Below are positions 7,197 through 15,795 of a stretch of 19,695 bases of DNA, in pieces. Source of the DNA: S143-63 sp964425855 (GTDB lineage: Archaea > Thermoproteota > Thermoprotei_A > Sulfolobales > Acidilobaceae). Position numbers and translations under genes: made by a program. The stretch lies in contig CAYROE010000018.1 in NCBI GenBank assembly GCA_964425855.1, positions 1-19,695 of the forward strand, given 5' to 3'. The notes under the pieces were generated by a model. The model ran no database searches, was not told the DNA's origin, and saw only the letters and a list, made by a program, of their open reading frames with translations. The stretch's first letter is position 1. Each line of letters starts with the position of its first letter.

Positions 7197-10118
7197 GTGT
7201 GGGAAGGGTTGGCTACTAGGCTCTCACGTGTAAATCCGGAACTGGTTGAAAGGCTCAAGAAGATAGAAGAGAAGTGGCAAGAAGAGTGGCGGAAGCATAA
7301 AGTCTACGAGGCTGATCCAGACGAGTCAAAGAAGAAGTTCTTCGTAACGTTCCCATATCCGTATGTAAACGCGTTTCCTCACCTAGGGAGCGCGTTTACC
7401 GTTCTTAGGGTTGATGTCACGGCTCGTTACAAGCGTATGAGAGGATACAATGTTCTCTTCCCGCAGGGCTGGCATGCGACCGGAGGCCCTATCGTTGCAA
7501 ATGCTCTTCGTCTTAGGGAAGGAGACGAGAAGATTAGACGGCTTCTTTTAATGATGGGTATTCCTGAGAGCGAGATAGATAAATTTACTGATCCCGCAGA
7601 ATGGGTTAGATACTTCTCTAAGGGGTGGAAGAGAGACCTCTCCCGTTATGGCATGAGTATAGATTGGAGGAGAGAATTCCACACTACTATGCTGAACCCA
7701 TACTATAGTAAGTTTATCGAATGGCAGTACTATAAGCTTAAAGAGAAGGGCCTTGTAGCAAAAGGAGAACATCCCGTTGTTTGGTGTCCTCGCGAGAAAA
7801 AGGTCGTAGGAGATCATGACCGTCCAGACGAGTACGCAGGTATTAGTCCTGTTGAGGCTGTTATTATCAAGTTTAAAGATGTAGATGGATACGTGTATCC
7901 TGCGCTTACCTATAGGCCGGAAACAGTGTTTGGAGTCACAAATATCTGGGTTAATCCGGATGCAAAGTATCTTGTCGCGGAAGTTGACGGGGAGATCTGG
8001 TATGTAAGCGAATATATGGCTCGAGAGCTAGCCGATCAGAAGCATGTTGTGAAGATACTTGGAAAAATCTCTGGCAAAGAACTTATTGGTAGAACAGTTA
8101 AGTCGCCTGTCCAGGATAAATGGGTTCCAGTGCTTCCCGCTAGCTTCGTCGACCCAGATATAGGTACAGGTATAGTTATGAGCGTACCGGCTCACGCTCC
8201 ATTTGATCTTGTGGCATTAGAGGATTTAAAGAAGTCTCCAGAGATTCTCGAGGAGTTCGGTATAGATCCCTCTATTGTAGCCTCTCTAGAACCTATCCCA
8301 CTAATCAAGGTCGAGGGCTATTCACGTGTTCCTGCAAGAGACGCTGTTAAGAAATATAGTGTTGTTAGCCAGAAGGACAAGGAGAAGCTCGATAAAGCCA
8401 CTAAAGAGATCTATACAGTGGAATTCCACAAAGGTATACTCTTAGATATAACTGGGAGATGGTCCGGTAAACTTGTTTCTGAAGCTAAGGACGACATAAT
8501 TAGTTGGCTTGTAGAAGAAGGATTAGCCCTACGAATCTATACGCTTCCTGAAAGGGTATATTGTAGATGTGGTGCTAGAACCCATGTTAAACTTGTATCA
8601 AACCAATGGTTCCTACTCTATAGTAATAAGAAATGGAAGGAGCTTGCTCACAAGGCTGTAAACATGATGAATTTCTATCCTGAACAGGCAAGAGAATGGT
8701 TCCACAGGATCATTGACTGGTATAAGGACTGGGCATTTACACATCAGCGAGAACTAGGCACACCTCTTCCCTGGGATCCCGACTGGGTTGTCGAGAGCCT
8801 TTCAGACTCTACAATATACATGGCCTATTATACTGTGGCCAAATACCTCCAGCATCCAGAGATATACGGTATCAAGCCTGAACAGTTAATCCCTGAGGTG
8901 TTCGACTATATCTTCCTAGGGCGAGGGGATCCAAAAACCCTGTCGGAGAAATCGGGTATACCCGTCCGTCTACTGGAGGCAATGCGGAGAGAATTCACTT
9001 ATTGGTACCCTGTCGATCTTCGAATCAGTGGGAAGGATCTAATGCAAAATCATCTCGTATTCTTTATATTCCATCATACCGCGATATTCCCTGAACCCTA
9101 CTGGCCTCGTGGAATAGGTCTTAACGGATGGGTACTTGTACGCGGAGAAAAGATGTCGAAGAGCAAGGGGAACTTCATACTGCTACGCGATGCTCTAGAA
9201 GCATGGGGTGCAGATGCTACAAGATGGGCTGAGACACTCGCAGGTGCTGACCCAGGGCTAGATGATGCCAACTTCGAACCCGAAGTAGCAGACAAAGCCG
9301 TAGAAGAACTGATCAGCTGGATGAACTATGCTATAAATAACTATGGAAAAGGAAGAGACGAAAGATCCTCTATTGATGAATGGTTCGAGAGTATCCTCAA
9401 TAGAACAATAATTAAAGTAACAGAATTAATGGATCAGACGAAGTACAAGACCGCTCTAGTAGAGGGATACTATAATTTACAGTCACAGTTCAAATGGTAC
9501 CTCAGAAGGGCCGGAGCTCCAAACAAAGAACTCCTTAAGCAGTTCATCGAAGTCCAGACGCTCTTGATTGCCCCATTTGCACCCCATGTAGCCGAAGAAA
9601 TATGGCATGCTATAGGTAAGGATACATTTATTGTTCTCGAGAAATGGCCTGAGCCGGATCCTAGCAAGATTAACGAGGATATGGAGAAAGCTGAGATGAT
9701 TGTCCAGAGTCTTCTCGAAGACGTAAAAGAAATACTAAGACTAGTAAAACATGCTAGGCTAATCTATATTGTCGTCGCCGACGATTGGAAATATCATTTA
9801 CTCGACAAGGTAAAGGACTATCGAGACTCCGGTATGAAGTTAAGGGATGCTGTAAGAACTGCGATTAGGGAAGTCGAGGTACCGGATAAGAAGCTTATTG
9901 GTAAAATAATTCAGTTAATTACTCGGAATCCAGAAATACTGACTAGATTTGTTGATAGAGATACTGAGCTAAACGTATTAAACTCTGCTAAAGATCTCCT
10001 AAAAAGAGAGCTAGGAATAGAGGTAGTCGTATTATCGGAAAAAGACGCTAGAGACATTCCTAAGAGTTCTCTTGCGATGCCTGCAAAACCCGCGATTTAT
10101 GTTGAGACAGGTGATTAG
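7197..10118 (+). CDS. leuS: Leucyl-tRNA synthetase, archaeal type
   Basis: 973 residues, the usual length for the archaeal/eukaryotic enzyme. It attaches leucine to tRNA-Leu in the cytosol. The class I signature is complete: the HIGH-equivalent PHLGS at residues 61-65 (PYPYVNAFPHLGSAF), the GWHATGGPI block, a CP1 editing domain (TYRPETVFGVTNIWVNPDA, IGTGIVMSVPAHAPFD), a WYKDWAFTHQRELGTPLPW block, and KMSKSKGN near residue 652, followed by the anticodon-binding helical domain. The early insertion is archaeal. GTG at 7197 is chosen because a TATA-like ACTTATC lies about 30 bp upstream. A TTG five codons in is an alternative. The metal hydrolase gene begins 1 bp after its stop. Confidence 0.97.
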   Translation: MWEGLATRLSRVNPELVERLKKIEEKWQEEWRKHKVYEADPDESKKKFFVTFPYPYVNAFPHLGSAFTVLRVDVTARYKRMRGYNVLFPQGWHATGGPIVANALRLREGDEKIRRLLLMMGIPESEIDKFTDPAEWVRYFSKGWKRDLSRYGMSIDWRREFHTTMLNPYYSKFIEWQYYKLKEKGLVAKGEHPVVWCPREKKVVGDHDRPDEYAGISPVEAVIIKFKDVDGYVYPALTYRPETVFGVTNIWVNPDAKYLVAEVDGEIWYVSEYMARELADQKHVVKILGKISGKELIGRTVKSPVQDKWVPVLPASFVDPDIGTGIVMSVPAHAPFDLVALEDLKKSPEILEEFGIDPSIVASLEPIPLIKVEGYSRVPARDAVKKYSVVSQKDKEKLDKATKEIYTVEFHKGILLDITGRWSGKLVSEAKDDIISWLVEEGLALRIYTLPERVYCRCGARTHVKLVSNQWFLLYSNKKWKELAHKAVNMMNFYPEQAREWFHRIIDWYKDWAFTHQRELGTPLPWDPDWVVESLSDSTIYMAYYTVAKYLQHPEIYGIKPEQLIPEVFDYIFLGRGDPKTLSEKSGIPVRLLEAMRREFTYWYPVDLRISGKDLMQNHLVFFIFHHTAIFPEPYWPRGIGLNGWVLVRGEKMSKSKGNFILLRDALEAWGADATRWAETLAGADPGLDDANFEPEVADKAVEELISWMNYAINNYGKGRDERSSIDEWFESILNRTIIKVTELMDQTKYKTALVEGYYNLQSQFKWYLRRAGAPNKELLKQFIEVQTLLIAPFAPHVAEEIWHAIGKDTFIVLEKWPEPDPSKINEDMEKAEMIVQSLLEDVKEILRLVKHARLIYIVVADDWKYHLLDKVKDYRDSGMKLRDAVRTAIREVEVPDKKLIGKIIQLITRNPEILTRFVDRDTELNVLNSAKDLLKRELGIEVVVLSEKDARDIPKSSLAMPAKPAIYVETGD

Positions 10119-10119
10119 A

Positions 10120-11004
10120 ATGAGTACTGGAAGGCTTGTGCCCATAGCCGATGGTCATTGCCATACAAATCCCGTCAGGGGTATGGGCGCGGAAAAGGTA
10201 GCGGAGCGGTTTCGTGCCCAGGGAGGATGGTTTATTACGCTCGTGGCACTGTCACCGTGGGCTTATAGCATAGAGTTTACTGGTCTGGACTCGTATAAGG
10301 AAATGATAGAGATACATATCAGAGAATGCATGAATGCTAGTAAGGCGGGTCTCGAGACGGCTTGTCTGGCAGGTTTTCACCCAGCCGACATAGATAAGTT
10401 AATAGATAAGTATAGAATGAAGCCTATCGACGTGCTTGAGCTTGGTAAAAGCGTGCTAGAATATGTTGCTTCTTTGTGCGATGAGGGAGTTCTCGACGGT
10501 ATAGGAGAAGTAGGTAGACAACATTATAAGACGTTTAGTTATAGGGCAGTTATTTCACAGTATCTCATGGAATATGCCTTAGAGCTTGCCCGTGATCATG
10601 GCTGCGTGGTTCATCTCCATTTAGAGCAAGAGGGTGAAACGACGCTTAGACTAGTCGATATCCCAGTTGAGAAAATAGGATTGACCCCCGAAGTGAAGAG
10701 ACAAATAGTTTTCCACCACTCAAAACCAAGTCTTGCCCTTCTAGTCACTAAATATGGTTACAGCAGTACTGTGCCTGGAACCCCTCAGCTGACTACAAAG
10801 GTACTAGGGAAGATTGATCCCGTGTTCGTTCTTGAAAGCGATTTTATCGATGATCCAGCGAGGCCTGGAGCAGTGGTTTATCCCTGGATAATGGCTGATA
10901 CTGTGCAGAGGCTTGTTGCTCATCGTTCGGTAGATGAAGAGTATATCTATAGAATTAATGTGGATAACGTCGAGAAGATTTATGGGGTAGTTTATCGGGG
11001 ATAG
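10120..11004 (+). CDS. TatD-related metal-dependent hydrolase
   Basis: 294 residues starting at the ATG 1 bp after the leuS stop (MSTGRLVPIADGHCHTNPVR). The amidohydrolase-fold signatures are present: HxH at residues 13 and 15 (DGHCH), a metal-bridging Glu in GIGEVGRQH, His in VVHLHLEQ, the HHSKPS strand and an Asp in VFVLESDFIDDP. This fits the TatD-like archaeal group annotated as predicted metal-dependent hydrolases of the TIM-barrel fold. TatD enzymes are Mg-dependent nucleases, but the archaeal branch has no settled substrate. Tight coupling with leuS suggests co-transcription but says little about function. The stop lies 8 bp from the convergent end of the VWA gene. Confidence 0.8.
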   Translation: MSTGRLVPIADGHCHTNPVRGMGAEKVAERFRAQGGWFITLVALSPWAYSIEFTGLDSYKEMIEIHIRECMNASKAGLETACLAGFHPADIDKLIDKYRMKPIDVLELGKSVLEYVASLCDEGVLDGIGEVGRQHYKTFSYRAVISQYLMEYALELARDHGCVVHLHLEQEGETTLRLVDIPVEKIGLTPEVKRQIVFHHSKPSLALLVTKYGYSSTVPGTPQLTTKVLGKIDPVFVLESDFIDDPARPGAVVYPWIMADTVQRLVAHRSVDEEYIYRINVDNVEKIYGVVYRG

Positions 11005-11012
11005 TAAGACTC

Positions 11013-12299
11013 TCAGAACATTACAACCCTGAGCACTTCTTTTTCATCTAACTTCTCGGCAATCATATAGCTATGGGACACTTCTCTTAACACAGGATTA
11101 TCTCCTTGTATCATTACAGTATGCAGCCTGAATCCTCCTCTCGATATGATTCCTTTTAAGATGTGTTTTGATAATTTGTCTTCTCCGTCAGTGATTAGTA
11201 CGACGTCTGAGACTCCTTTGACAGAGGAGGATAGGAGGTCGGATGATGCTGTAGCCAATGCTTTTACTATGTCTGTCCCTCCTCCTGCTTTTACAGTGCC
11301 TAGGTATTTGATTAGATCAATTGCCTTACGTTGATACATCGTGTATGGGATGTTTATTCTATCATATACTATGGAGTCGAAGAACCTAGCATAGAAGTTC
11401 CTACCCTGCCCACGAGACTTGATGAATAGCGCTAGAGCAACGGCTCTAGCCCAGTCCATTTTCGCACCTGACATACTTCCGCTTTTATCCAGGAGAACAT
11501 ATATGGAACCGTGGGATCCCGGTAGTTCTTTTCGATAAAGTAGGAGGCGTGAGTTTACAAGCTCTACTAGAAATAAGATCTCTGGAAATGCTAGCCTGGA
11601 GGGATGTAGTCGTTCTAGATCACCTCCTATTTCTAGACTCGTTATCCATCCTCTCGAGGCCCTTACAGTACGACTTGAAGTTATTTTCGATACCTCGATG
11701 CTTCTGAGTAGTTCGAGTATCTTTGCTATGTCTGTGTTCCTAGCGAGCTCTAGTATTTCTTCAAGTACATTTTCGAATTGTAGTGTTGATGCTCTTCCTG
11801 CTCCCGTTTTTGCTAGTAGTTGTTTAATGTTGGAAGCATTCCTTGCTATCTTCGATGTATCTATCATTGCTCTTGAAACGGCTTCTTTCAGCTTCTCCTT
11901 TTCACTGCTACTTCTATCCCTAGAGCTTTTACGTGGCATTGAGAGTTCTCGTATGAGTCGTTCGAGGAAGACGCTTGCTGCAATGGTGCTTATTGTCTTA
12001 TCGGCTACTGTGAGGGGTTTTACTTTCCATATTGCTGGTTCTCTGAGCATTGCTTGAAGTATTGAGTACTGTTCTATGTATGGTTCTGGGATATTTCTAC
12101 GTAGTCTAGGATAGGGGAGATAGAACGTGTAGAATAGGTCTGCGGCGAATTGCTGGTTCATAAGGTTGTGTCTTATTTTCTTTTTTCCTAGTAGTTTTAT
12201 TGTATAGTGGAGTACTTGTTCTCCTCTGTACTCATATACAATGTCTGTTGTTATTCCTTCGATTAGGCTTGGTATTTCCACTATTTGTCCCCGTAGCAT
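11013..12299 (-). CDS. VWA-domain protein, ViaA-like partner of the MoxR ATPase
   Basis: 428 residues. The N-terminal 260 are mostly helical, with a charged low-complexity stretch (RKSSRDRSSSEKEKLKEA). The C-terminal 160 form a von Willebrand A domain with an intact MIDAS: DKSGS at 271-275, Thr342 in GGGTDIVKAL, and Asp371 in VVLITDGEDK. It follows the AAA+ ATPase gene by 34 bp in the same direction. MoxR/RavA ATPases are characteristically paired with such VWA proteins, where the ATPase acts as a chaperone and the metal site recruits or activates the client. The client is not evident here. ATG at 12299 is the natural start, and the convergent neighbour ends 8 bp away. Confidence 0.85.
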   Translation of the reverse strand: MLRGQIVEIPSLIEGITTDIVYEYRGEQVLHYTIKLLGKKKIRHNLMNQQFAADLFYTFYLPYPRLRRNIPEPYIEQYSILQAMLREPAIWKVKPLTVADKTISTIAASVFLERLIRELSMPRKSSRDRSSSEKEKLKEAVSRAMIDTSKIARNASNIKQLLAKTGAGRASTLQFENVLEEILELARNTDIAKILELLRSIEVSKITSSRTVRASRGWITSLEIGGDLERLHPSRLAFPEILFLVELVNSRLLLYRKELPGSHGSIYVLLDKSGSMSGAKMDWARAVALALFIKSRGQGRNFYARFFDSIVYDRINIPYTMYQRKAIDLIKYLGTVKAGGGTDIVKALATASSDLLSSSVKGVSDVVLITDGEDKLSKHILKGIISRGGFRLHTVMIQGDNPVLREVSHSYMIAEKLDEKEVLRVVMF

Positions 12300-12333
12300 C
12301 TTAGCATTAGCATATTATGATTGTTCGGCTTGT

Positions 12334-13467
12334 TTACATGTTGAGCTTCATCATAACGAGGTTTATGAGGTTATCTATTTCTTCTAGAAGCTCTGTTGCT
12401 GATGTTATTACTTTCTCATCTTCTATATCCGATGCCAGTGCTTTTACTTTCTCTTTTAGTGACTTAAGGGTTCTATAGTAGTCTATGAGTCGTGGATCGA
12501 AGGACTGTAGTTTGTTTATTTCTGTTGCCATTGTTTCGAGGCTGGCTTGGAGGTCTTCAAACTCTCTGAGGACTCTTTCGCTTGTTTTTAGTTCTTCGAA
12601 TAATATTATTTTTATTTTTTCAAATTCCTCAGGGTCACGTGGCACTGTGTACTTGAGTACGTAAAGGTCATCCATTGTAGCAGTTTTTCTACCATGTATT
12701 AGTGCATGGGCTGCTATTGCTTTGAGGATTTTTCCTTTTCTTCTATCTGTGATATGTAGTCCTTTTTCTTCGAGTGCTAGGTATAGTTTGATTAGCTTGT
12801 TCTTTATTGGTTGTACATTTATGTCGTATATCTTCTTGCTGTACTCTTCTAGTTCTTTTATGCTTATGAGGGTTGTTGGCGATGTGTAGCCGTTTTTCTC
12901 TATTAACCATGCTTTGTCTAGTAGTGTATCCCAATATTCTGAGTCTAGTGGGTTTACTATGTGTCTGTAGAGGAATCTATCGTAGAGTGCTTCTAGCTCT
13001 GGTTCTGTAGGAGTGGTGTTTGATGCTCCTATGATTGTCCAGATGTTTGTTTTGATTTCTCCGTATCCGTCGTATACTATTCTTTCTTGCATGACGCTTA
13101 GTAGAGAGTTTAATACTGCACTGTTTGCGTTGAATATCTCATCTAGGAACGCTATTTCTGCCTCTGGGAGTTTGCCACGTGTTATACGCTTGTATCGTCC
13201 CTCTTTTAGGGCATTGATATCTATTGGGCCTAGTAGTTCGCTTGGCTCAGTGAATTTCGTTAGTAGATATTTGAAGTATTTTGCGTCTATTAGGCTGGCT
13301 AGTCTTCTTGCTAGGGCGCTTTTTCCTGTTCCTGGTTCTCCTATAAGTAGGACGTGTTCTTTAGTTATAACTCCCATCACTAATAGTAGTGATTCCTCTC
13401 TTCTTCCGACGAATGGTTCTGCGAGGTTGTTTATGAGTTCTTGTAGTCTTGTTGCCTGGTTCTGCAA
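12334..13467 (-). CDS. MoxR/RavA-type AAA+ ATPase
   Basis: 377 residues from a TTG at 13467, preceded by GGGGGAA. The AAA+ module is complete: Walker A GEPGTGKS at 43-50, Walker B IAFLDE at about 105-110, sensor 1 GASNTTP at 148-154 and a candidate arginine finger in LYDRFLYRH. The lid domain follows, and a coiled-coil-like C-terminal region (residues 300-377, e.g. EFEDLQASLETMATEINKLQ) resembles the long helical extension of RavA-type proteins. It is the first gene of a two-gene operon with the VWA protein. Together they would form an ATP-driven remodelling pair. It is divergent from the cytidine deaminase, with about 60 bp between the starts. Confidence 0.87.
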   Translation of the reverse strand: MQNQATRLQELINNLAEPFVGRREESLLLVMGVITKEHVLLIGEPGTGKSALARRLASLIDAKYFKYLLTKFTEPSELLGPIDINALKEGRYKRITRGKLPEAEIAFLDEIFNANSAVLNSLLSVMQERIVYDGYGEIKTNIWTIIGASNTTPTEPELEALYDRFLYRHIVNPLDSEYWDTLLDKAWLIEKNGYTSPTTLISIKELEEYSKKIYDINVQPIKNKLIKLYLALEEKGLHITDRRKGKILKAIAAHALIHGRKTATMDDLYVLKYTVPRDPEEFEKIKIILFEELKTSERVLREFEDLQASLETMATEINKLQSFDPRLIDYYRTLKSLKEKVKALASDIEDEKVITSATELLEEIDNLINLVMMKLNM

Positions 13468-13528
13468 CTTGTTCCCCCTTCAAGTCTTAAACGTTTCAAA
13501 GTTAATGATATTATGCAGGGGATACATA

Positions 13529-13927
13529 TTGGGGTGTAGTGTTCCTCGTGATATGCTTTTAATGGCTAGATCTTTTATTGAGAACTCGTATTCACCTTAT
13601 TCTAAGTTTAGAGTTGTATCTGTTGTGAGGGCTGGTTCTGGGAAACTTTATCCTGGGGTGAATGTGGAGAATTCCTCTTATGGACTGACTATTTGTGCTG
13701 AACGCGTAGCTGTGTTTAATGCTGTTTTGAACGGGGAGAGGAGTATTTTGGAGGTTTTAGTTGCTTCAGATAATGTTCTTCCGTATCCGTGTGGTGCTTG
13801 TCTCCAGGTAGTCTCCGAGTTTGGGAACGATGATACCTTGTTCTATATTGTTGCTCTTGAGACGGGAGAGTATCGTTGTTTTAGGTTAAAGGATCTTCTC
13901 CCTTATAGGTTCAGGCTCTATGAGTGA
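13529..13927 (+). CDS. cdd: Cytidine deaminase
   Basis: About 132 residues. It converts cytidine or deoxycytidine to uridine in pyrimidine salvage. The active site is intact: YSPYSKFRVVSVV near the N-terminus, CAE (ICAERVAVFNAV) with the catalytic Glu and first zinc Cys, and PCGACLQVVSEF supplying two more Cys. The three-cysteine set marks the small tetrameric class. Start choice: a TATA-like CTTAAAC near 13484 predicts transcription from about 13510, so the ATG at 13505 is probably outside the mRNA. TTG at 13529 has AGGGGA eight bases before it and is preferred; ATG at 13553 is possible. A longer open frame reaching back to 13013 is antisense to the ATPase gene and is not coding. Confidence 0.9.
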   Translation: MGCSVPRDMLLMARSFIENSYSPYSKFRVVSVVRAGSGKLYPGVNVENSSYGLTICAERVAVFNAVLNGERSILEVLVASDNVLPYPCGACLQVVSEFGNDDTLFYIVALETGEYRCFRLKDLLPYRFRLYE

Positions 13928-13993
13928 GGCGGTCAATGGAGTAACCTCTCATCATGCACTGTGCAGCTGAAACCGTTGTTATCATCCCGCCTC
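13926..13993 (-). ncRNA. Candidate box C/D guide sRNA (downstream of cdd)
   Basis: On the minus strand, a perfect 7-bp terminal stem (GAGGCGG at 13987-13993 with CCGCCTC at 13926-13932) encloses box C ATGATAA (13979-13985), D' CTGC (13963-13966), C' ATGATGA (13949-13955) and D TTGA (13933-13936). Both guide regions are exactly 12 nt (13967-13978 and 13937-13948) and the D'-C' spacer is 7 nt, the symmetric layout usual for archaeal 2'-O-methylation guides. Boxes C, D' and D each deviate by one base from consensus, which lowers confidence. It overlaps the cdd stop codon by 2 bp on the opposite strand. Targets would read TGGAGTAACCTC and CTGAAACCGTTG. I could not confirm either from the window. 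Confidence 0.6.
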
Positions 13994-14111
13994 CTCTTTC
14001 ATTGGTTTATTCTAGGGACTTGTTATTGCTTTGCATGTTTTCTCGTCCAATACATTTATTATCTCTATTAGTGTCATTGTTTCACTGCAATCGAGAAGAG
14101 GAAGAAGAATC

Positions 14112-14540
14112 TTGAGCGAAGAGCAAGAGAGGAAGGTTCTCGACCTTAAAGAGGGAGAGGATAACGTTAAGGTTCGTGTTCGTGTGCTGGAAACATCTGA
14201 CCCGAAGGTTATACAGACTCGTAAGGGTCCCAAGACTATAAGCGAGGCTATTGTCGGCGACGAGACTGGAAGGATAAAACTTACTTTATGGGGTAAGCAT
14301 GCTGGTACGCTGAAGAAGGGTGATGCGGTCGAGATTAGTGGTGCTTGGACTACACAGTATCGTGGCAAGGTTCAGATTAATGTCGGATATAAGGGAGAGA
14401 TTAAGCAGGTTGAGGATGAGAGTGTTCCTGAAGAATCAGATGTTCCTGAGTCTATGCCTGAGGCAGAGAATCCTTTCCAGTACAGGAGGAGAAACTACAG
14501 GTCGCAGGGATACGGATACGGTGGGAGAAGCTATAAATAA
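14112..14540 (+). CDS. ssb: Crenarchaeal single-strand DNA-binding protein
   Basis: 142 residues: one OB fold (about residues 18-100) and a flexible tail, the layout of the Sulfolobus SSB. It coats single-stranded DNA in replication and repair. Residues 42-66 (TISEAIVGDETGRIKLTLWG and on) are the most recognisable block. The base-stacking aromatics are present as Trp60, Trp79 and Tyr83 (GAWTTQYRGKVQ). The tail is acidic (EDESVPEESDVPESMPEAE), then basic and aromatic (RRRNYRSQGYGYGGRSYK). TTG at 14112 follows GAGGAAG and fits the length of relatives. A TATA-like ATTTATTAT at 14053-14061 is correctly spaced for a short leader. The longer in-frame extension to 14031 has no family resemblance. 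Confidence 0.92.
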   Translation: MSEEQERKVLDLKEGEDNVKVRVRVLETSDPKVIQTRKGPKTISEAIVGDETGRIKLTLWGKHAGTLKKGDAVEISGAWTTQYRGKVQINVGYKGEIKQVEDESVPEESDVPESMPEAENPFQYRRRNYRSQGYGYGGRSYK

Positions 14541-14667
14541 TTCCGTTTTCTGTCTTTGTCAGTGTATAAATTATAACATGAATAATTATATTATTTCCAC
14601 TTTGTCCTATGTTTTCTTTCATAATTGTTAAGAATTATTGCATGTATTATAATTGTCTTTTGATTAA

Positions 14668-14733
14668 GGGGGTCAGCGCCGGTGGAGGCCGCTCATCGTC
14701 TTTAACTCGCAGACGTGCAAATAACATCATCCC
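14668..14733 (-). ncRNA. Candidate box C/D guide sRNA (between ssb and cren7)
   Basis: A GC-rich island in an otherwise AT-rich 294-bp gap. On the minus strand a short G-C terminal stem (14731-14733 with 14670-14672) flanks box C ATGATGT (14724-14730) and a perfect D box CTGA (14673-14676). Inside lie D' CTGC (14709-14712) and C' ACGATGA (14693-14699). The guides are 11 nt (14713-14723) and 16 nt (14677-14692), with a 9-nt spacer. The unequal guides and near-consensus C and C' boxes make this weaker than the island at 13926. An AT-rich stretch (14743-14753) sits where a minus-strand TATA box would be. An H/ACA RNA or another structured RNA on the plus strand is not excluded. Confidence 0.45.
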
Positions 14734-14834
14734 ATATAGGAATAGATAATTTGTGTGGGGTTAATGTATAGGAGTGTTTGTATTTGTATTATGTGCTAGA
14801 GGAGGGAAATATGAGTAAAAAGAATTTTTTATGG

Positions 14835-15047
14835 TTATTTTATTTCGGGATAATCGTCTGGTACCTTTGCTCTGAATGGTTTTCCTGTCTTGGGACTCTT
14901 GAAAAGTCCTATTTTGACGCCTTTTCTTCCTCTGCTCTTTGGAGCTAGGAGCCATACTTTTATTGGGACTAGTTCTACTTCTTCTCCTGTTGTTGGATCT
15001 CTTACTTTAACTGGTTTTGGCTTTGCGGTTTTCTTTTTTCTTGGCAT
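14835..15047 (-). CDS. cren7: Chromatin protein Cren7
   Basis: 70 residues, close to the usual 58-65 plus a short basic tail (MPRKKKTAKPKPVKV). The SH3-like core matches Cren7: VELVPIKVWLLAPKSRGRKG, the GVKIGLFKSP turn, PFRAKVPDDYP at the end. Cren7 is the conserved crenarchaeal chromatin protein that binds the DNA minor groove and bends it. The VWLLAP strand and basic loop carry the DNA-contacting residues. The ATG at 15047 follows AGGTGA at a 7-nt spacing. No partner genes are evident; it is probably monocistronic. Confidence 0.93.
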   Translation of the reverse strand: MPRKKKTAKPKPVKVRDPTTGEEVELVPIKVWLLAPKSRGRKGVKIGLFKSPKTGKPFRAKVPDDYPEIK

Positions 15048-15231
15048 AGGATTTCACCTGGATATTGATGTTCTTCAAATAATTTTACCATTATCTATCA
15101 TTATTAAATGTTATTGGTATAGTTGAATACTATATCAGTAGAAATAAGCCCGATCCTTTAACATAATTTAAAGGATTTCTTTAATTATAAAGAAATAATC
15201 GTGTAGTCGAGATTGTATAATAGAAAGAATT

Positions 15232-15747
15232 TCAGCATACTATTGCGTTTTCTCTAGCGCATTTTACTAGGTCTTCTAACAGTATTCTGAGTGGTCTTCC
15301 TATTTTTCTGATGGCATATTTTATTATATAGCTGTTCTTGTATACTGAGTTCATGTTTGTTGTTTCCACTGTTACCTTTTCTCCGTTGGGATATTCTACC
15401 GTGATTATGCCGTTGGATGCGACTGTCATTTTTATGTCTTGGGTCCTGAAGACTGCTTGGTCTGCTTTTAGCTCTATTCCTATCGGGTTATTGTAGAATT
15501 TTCCTATTATTGTGGCGTTTTCTGTTTTGTCCATGTATATGTGGCTGCATTTAGGGTTGCAGTAGTTTTCTTTACAGTATCCCCTTGCGTTGGCTAGACA
15601 TGTTGTATAGTTCTGTGCTTTTAGTGCTTCTTCTATCATTTCTTTTACTCTTTCTACTACTCCTTGTACTATTGCTGCTCTCATTCCTTCTTTTGGCATT
15701 GCGTCTAGGATTGATTCTAGTCTTGAAACTACTGCTATTTCTGCCAT
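15232..15747 (-). CDS. Unrecognised cysteine-bearing protein, last gene of a three-gene operon
   Basis: 171 residues from ATG at 15747, chosen because GAGAGG lies a few bases upstream; a TTG at 15762 would add five residues. The N-terminal half is helical (AIVQGVVERVKEMIEEALKA). It is followed by a cysteine cluster (CLANARGYCKENYCNPKC; spacing C-x8-C-x4-C-x3-C) that could hold zinc or an iron-sulfur cluster. A beta-rich region follows (IGIELKADQAVFRTQDIKM, ASNGIITVEYPNGEKVTV), then a C-terminal helix ending in CARENAIVC. There is no signal peptide. The gene lies 48 bp after the zinc-ribbon protein on the same strand. The family is not recognised; a metal-binding regulatory or nucleic-acid role is conceivable only from the motif. 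Confidence 0.65.
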   Translation of the reverse strand: MAEIAVVSRLESILDAMPKEGMRAAIVQGVVERVKEMIEEALKAQNYTTCLANARGYCKENYCNPKCSHIYMDKTENATIIGKFYNNPIGIELKADQAVFRTQDIKMTVASNGIITVEYPNGEKVTVETTNMNSVYKNSYIIKYAIRKIGRPLRILLEDLVKCARENAIVC

Positions 15748-15795
15748 TTTCCTCTCCACCAACCACTTGTGTCTCCTGACTTAAAATATAAAGGA

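Noticed and set aside
13013..13528. Long open frame upstream of and in frame with cytidine deaminase
   Set aside because: It is antisense to the AAA+ ATPase gene, has no family resemblance, and precedes the likely promoter of the deaminase.
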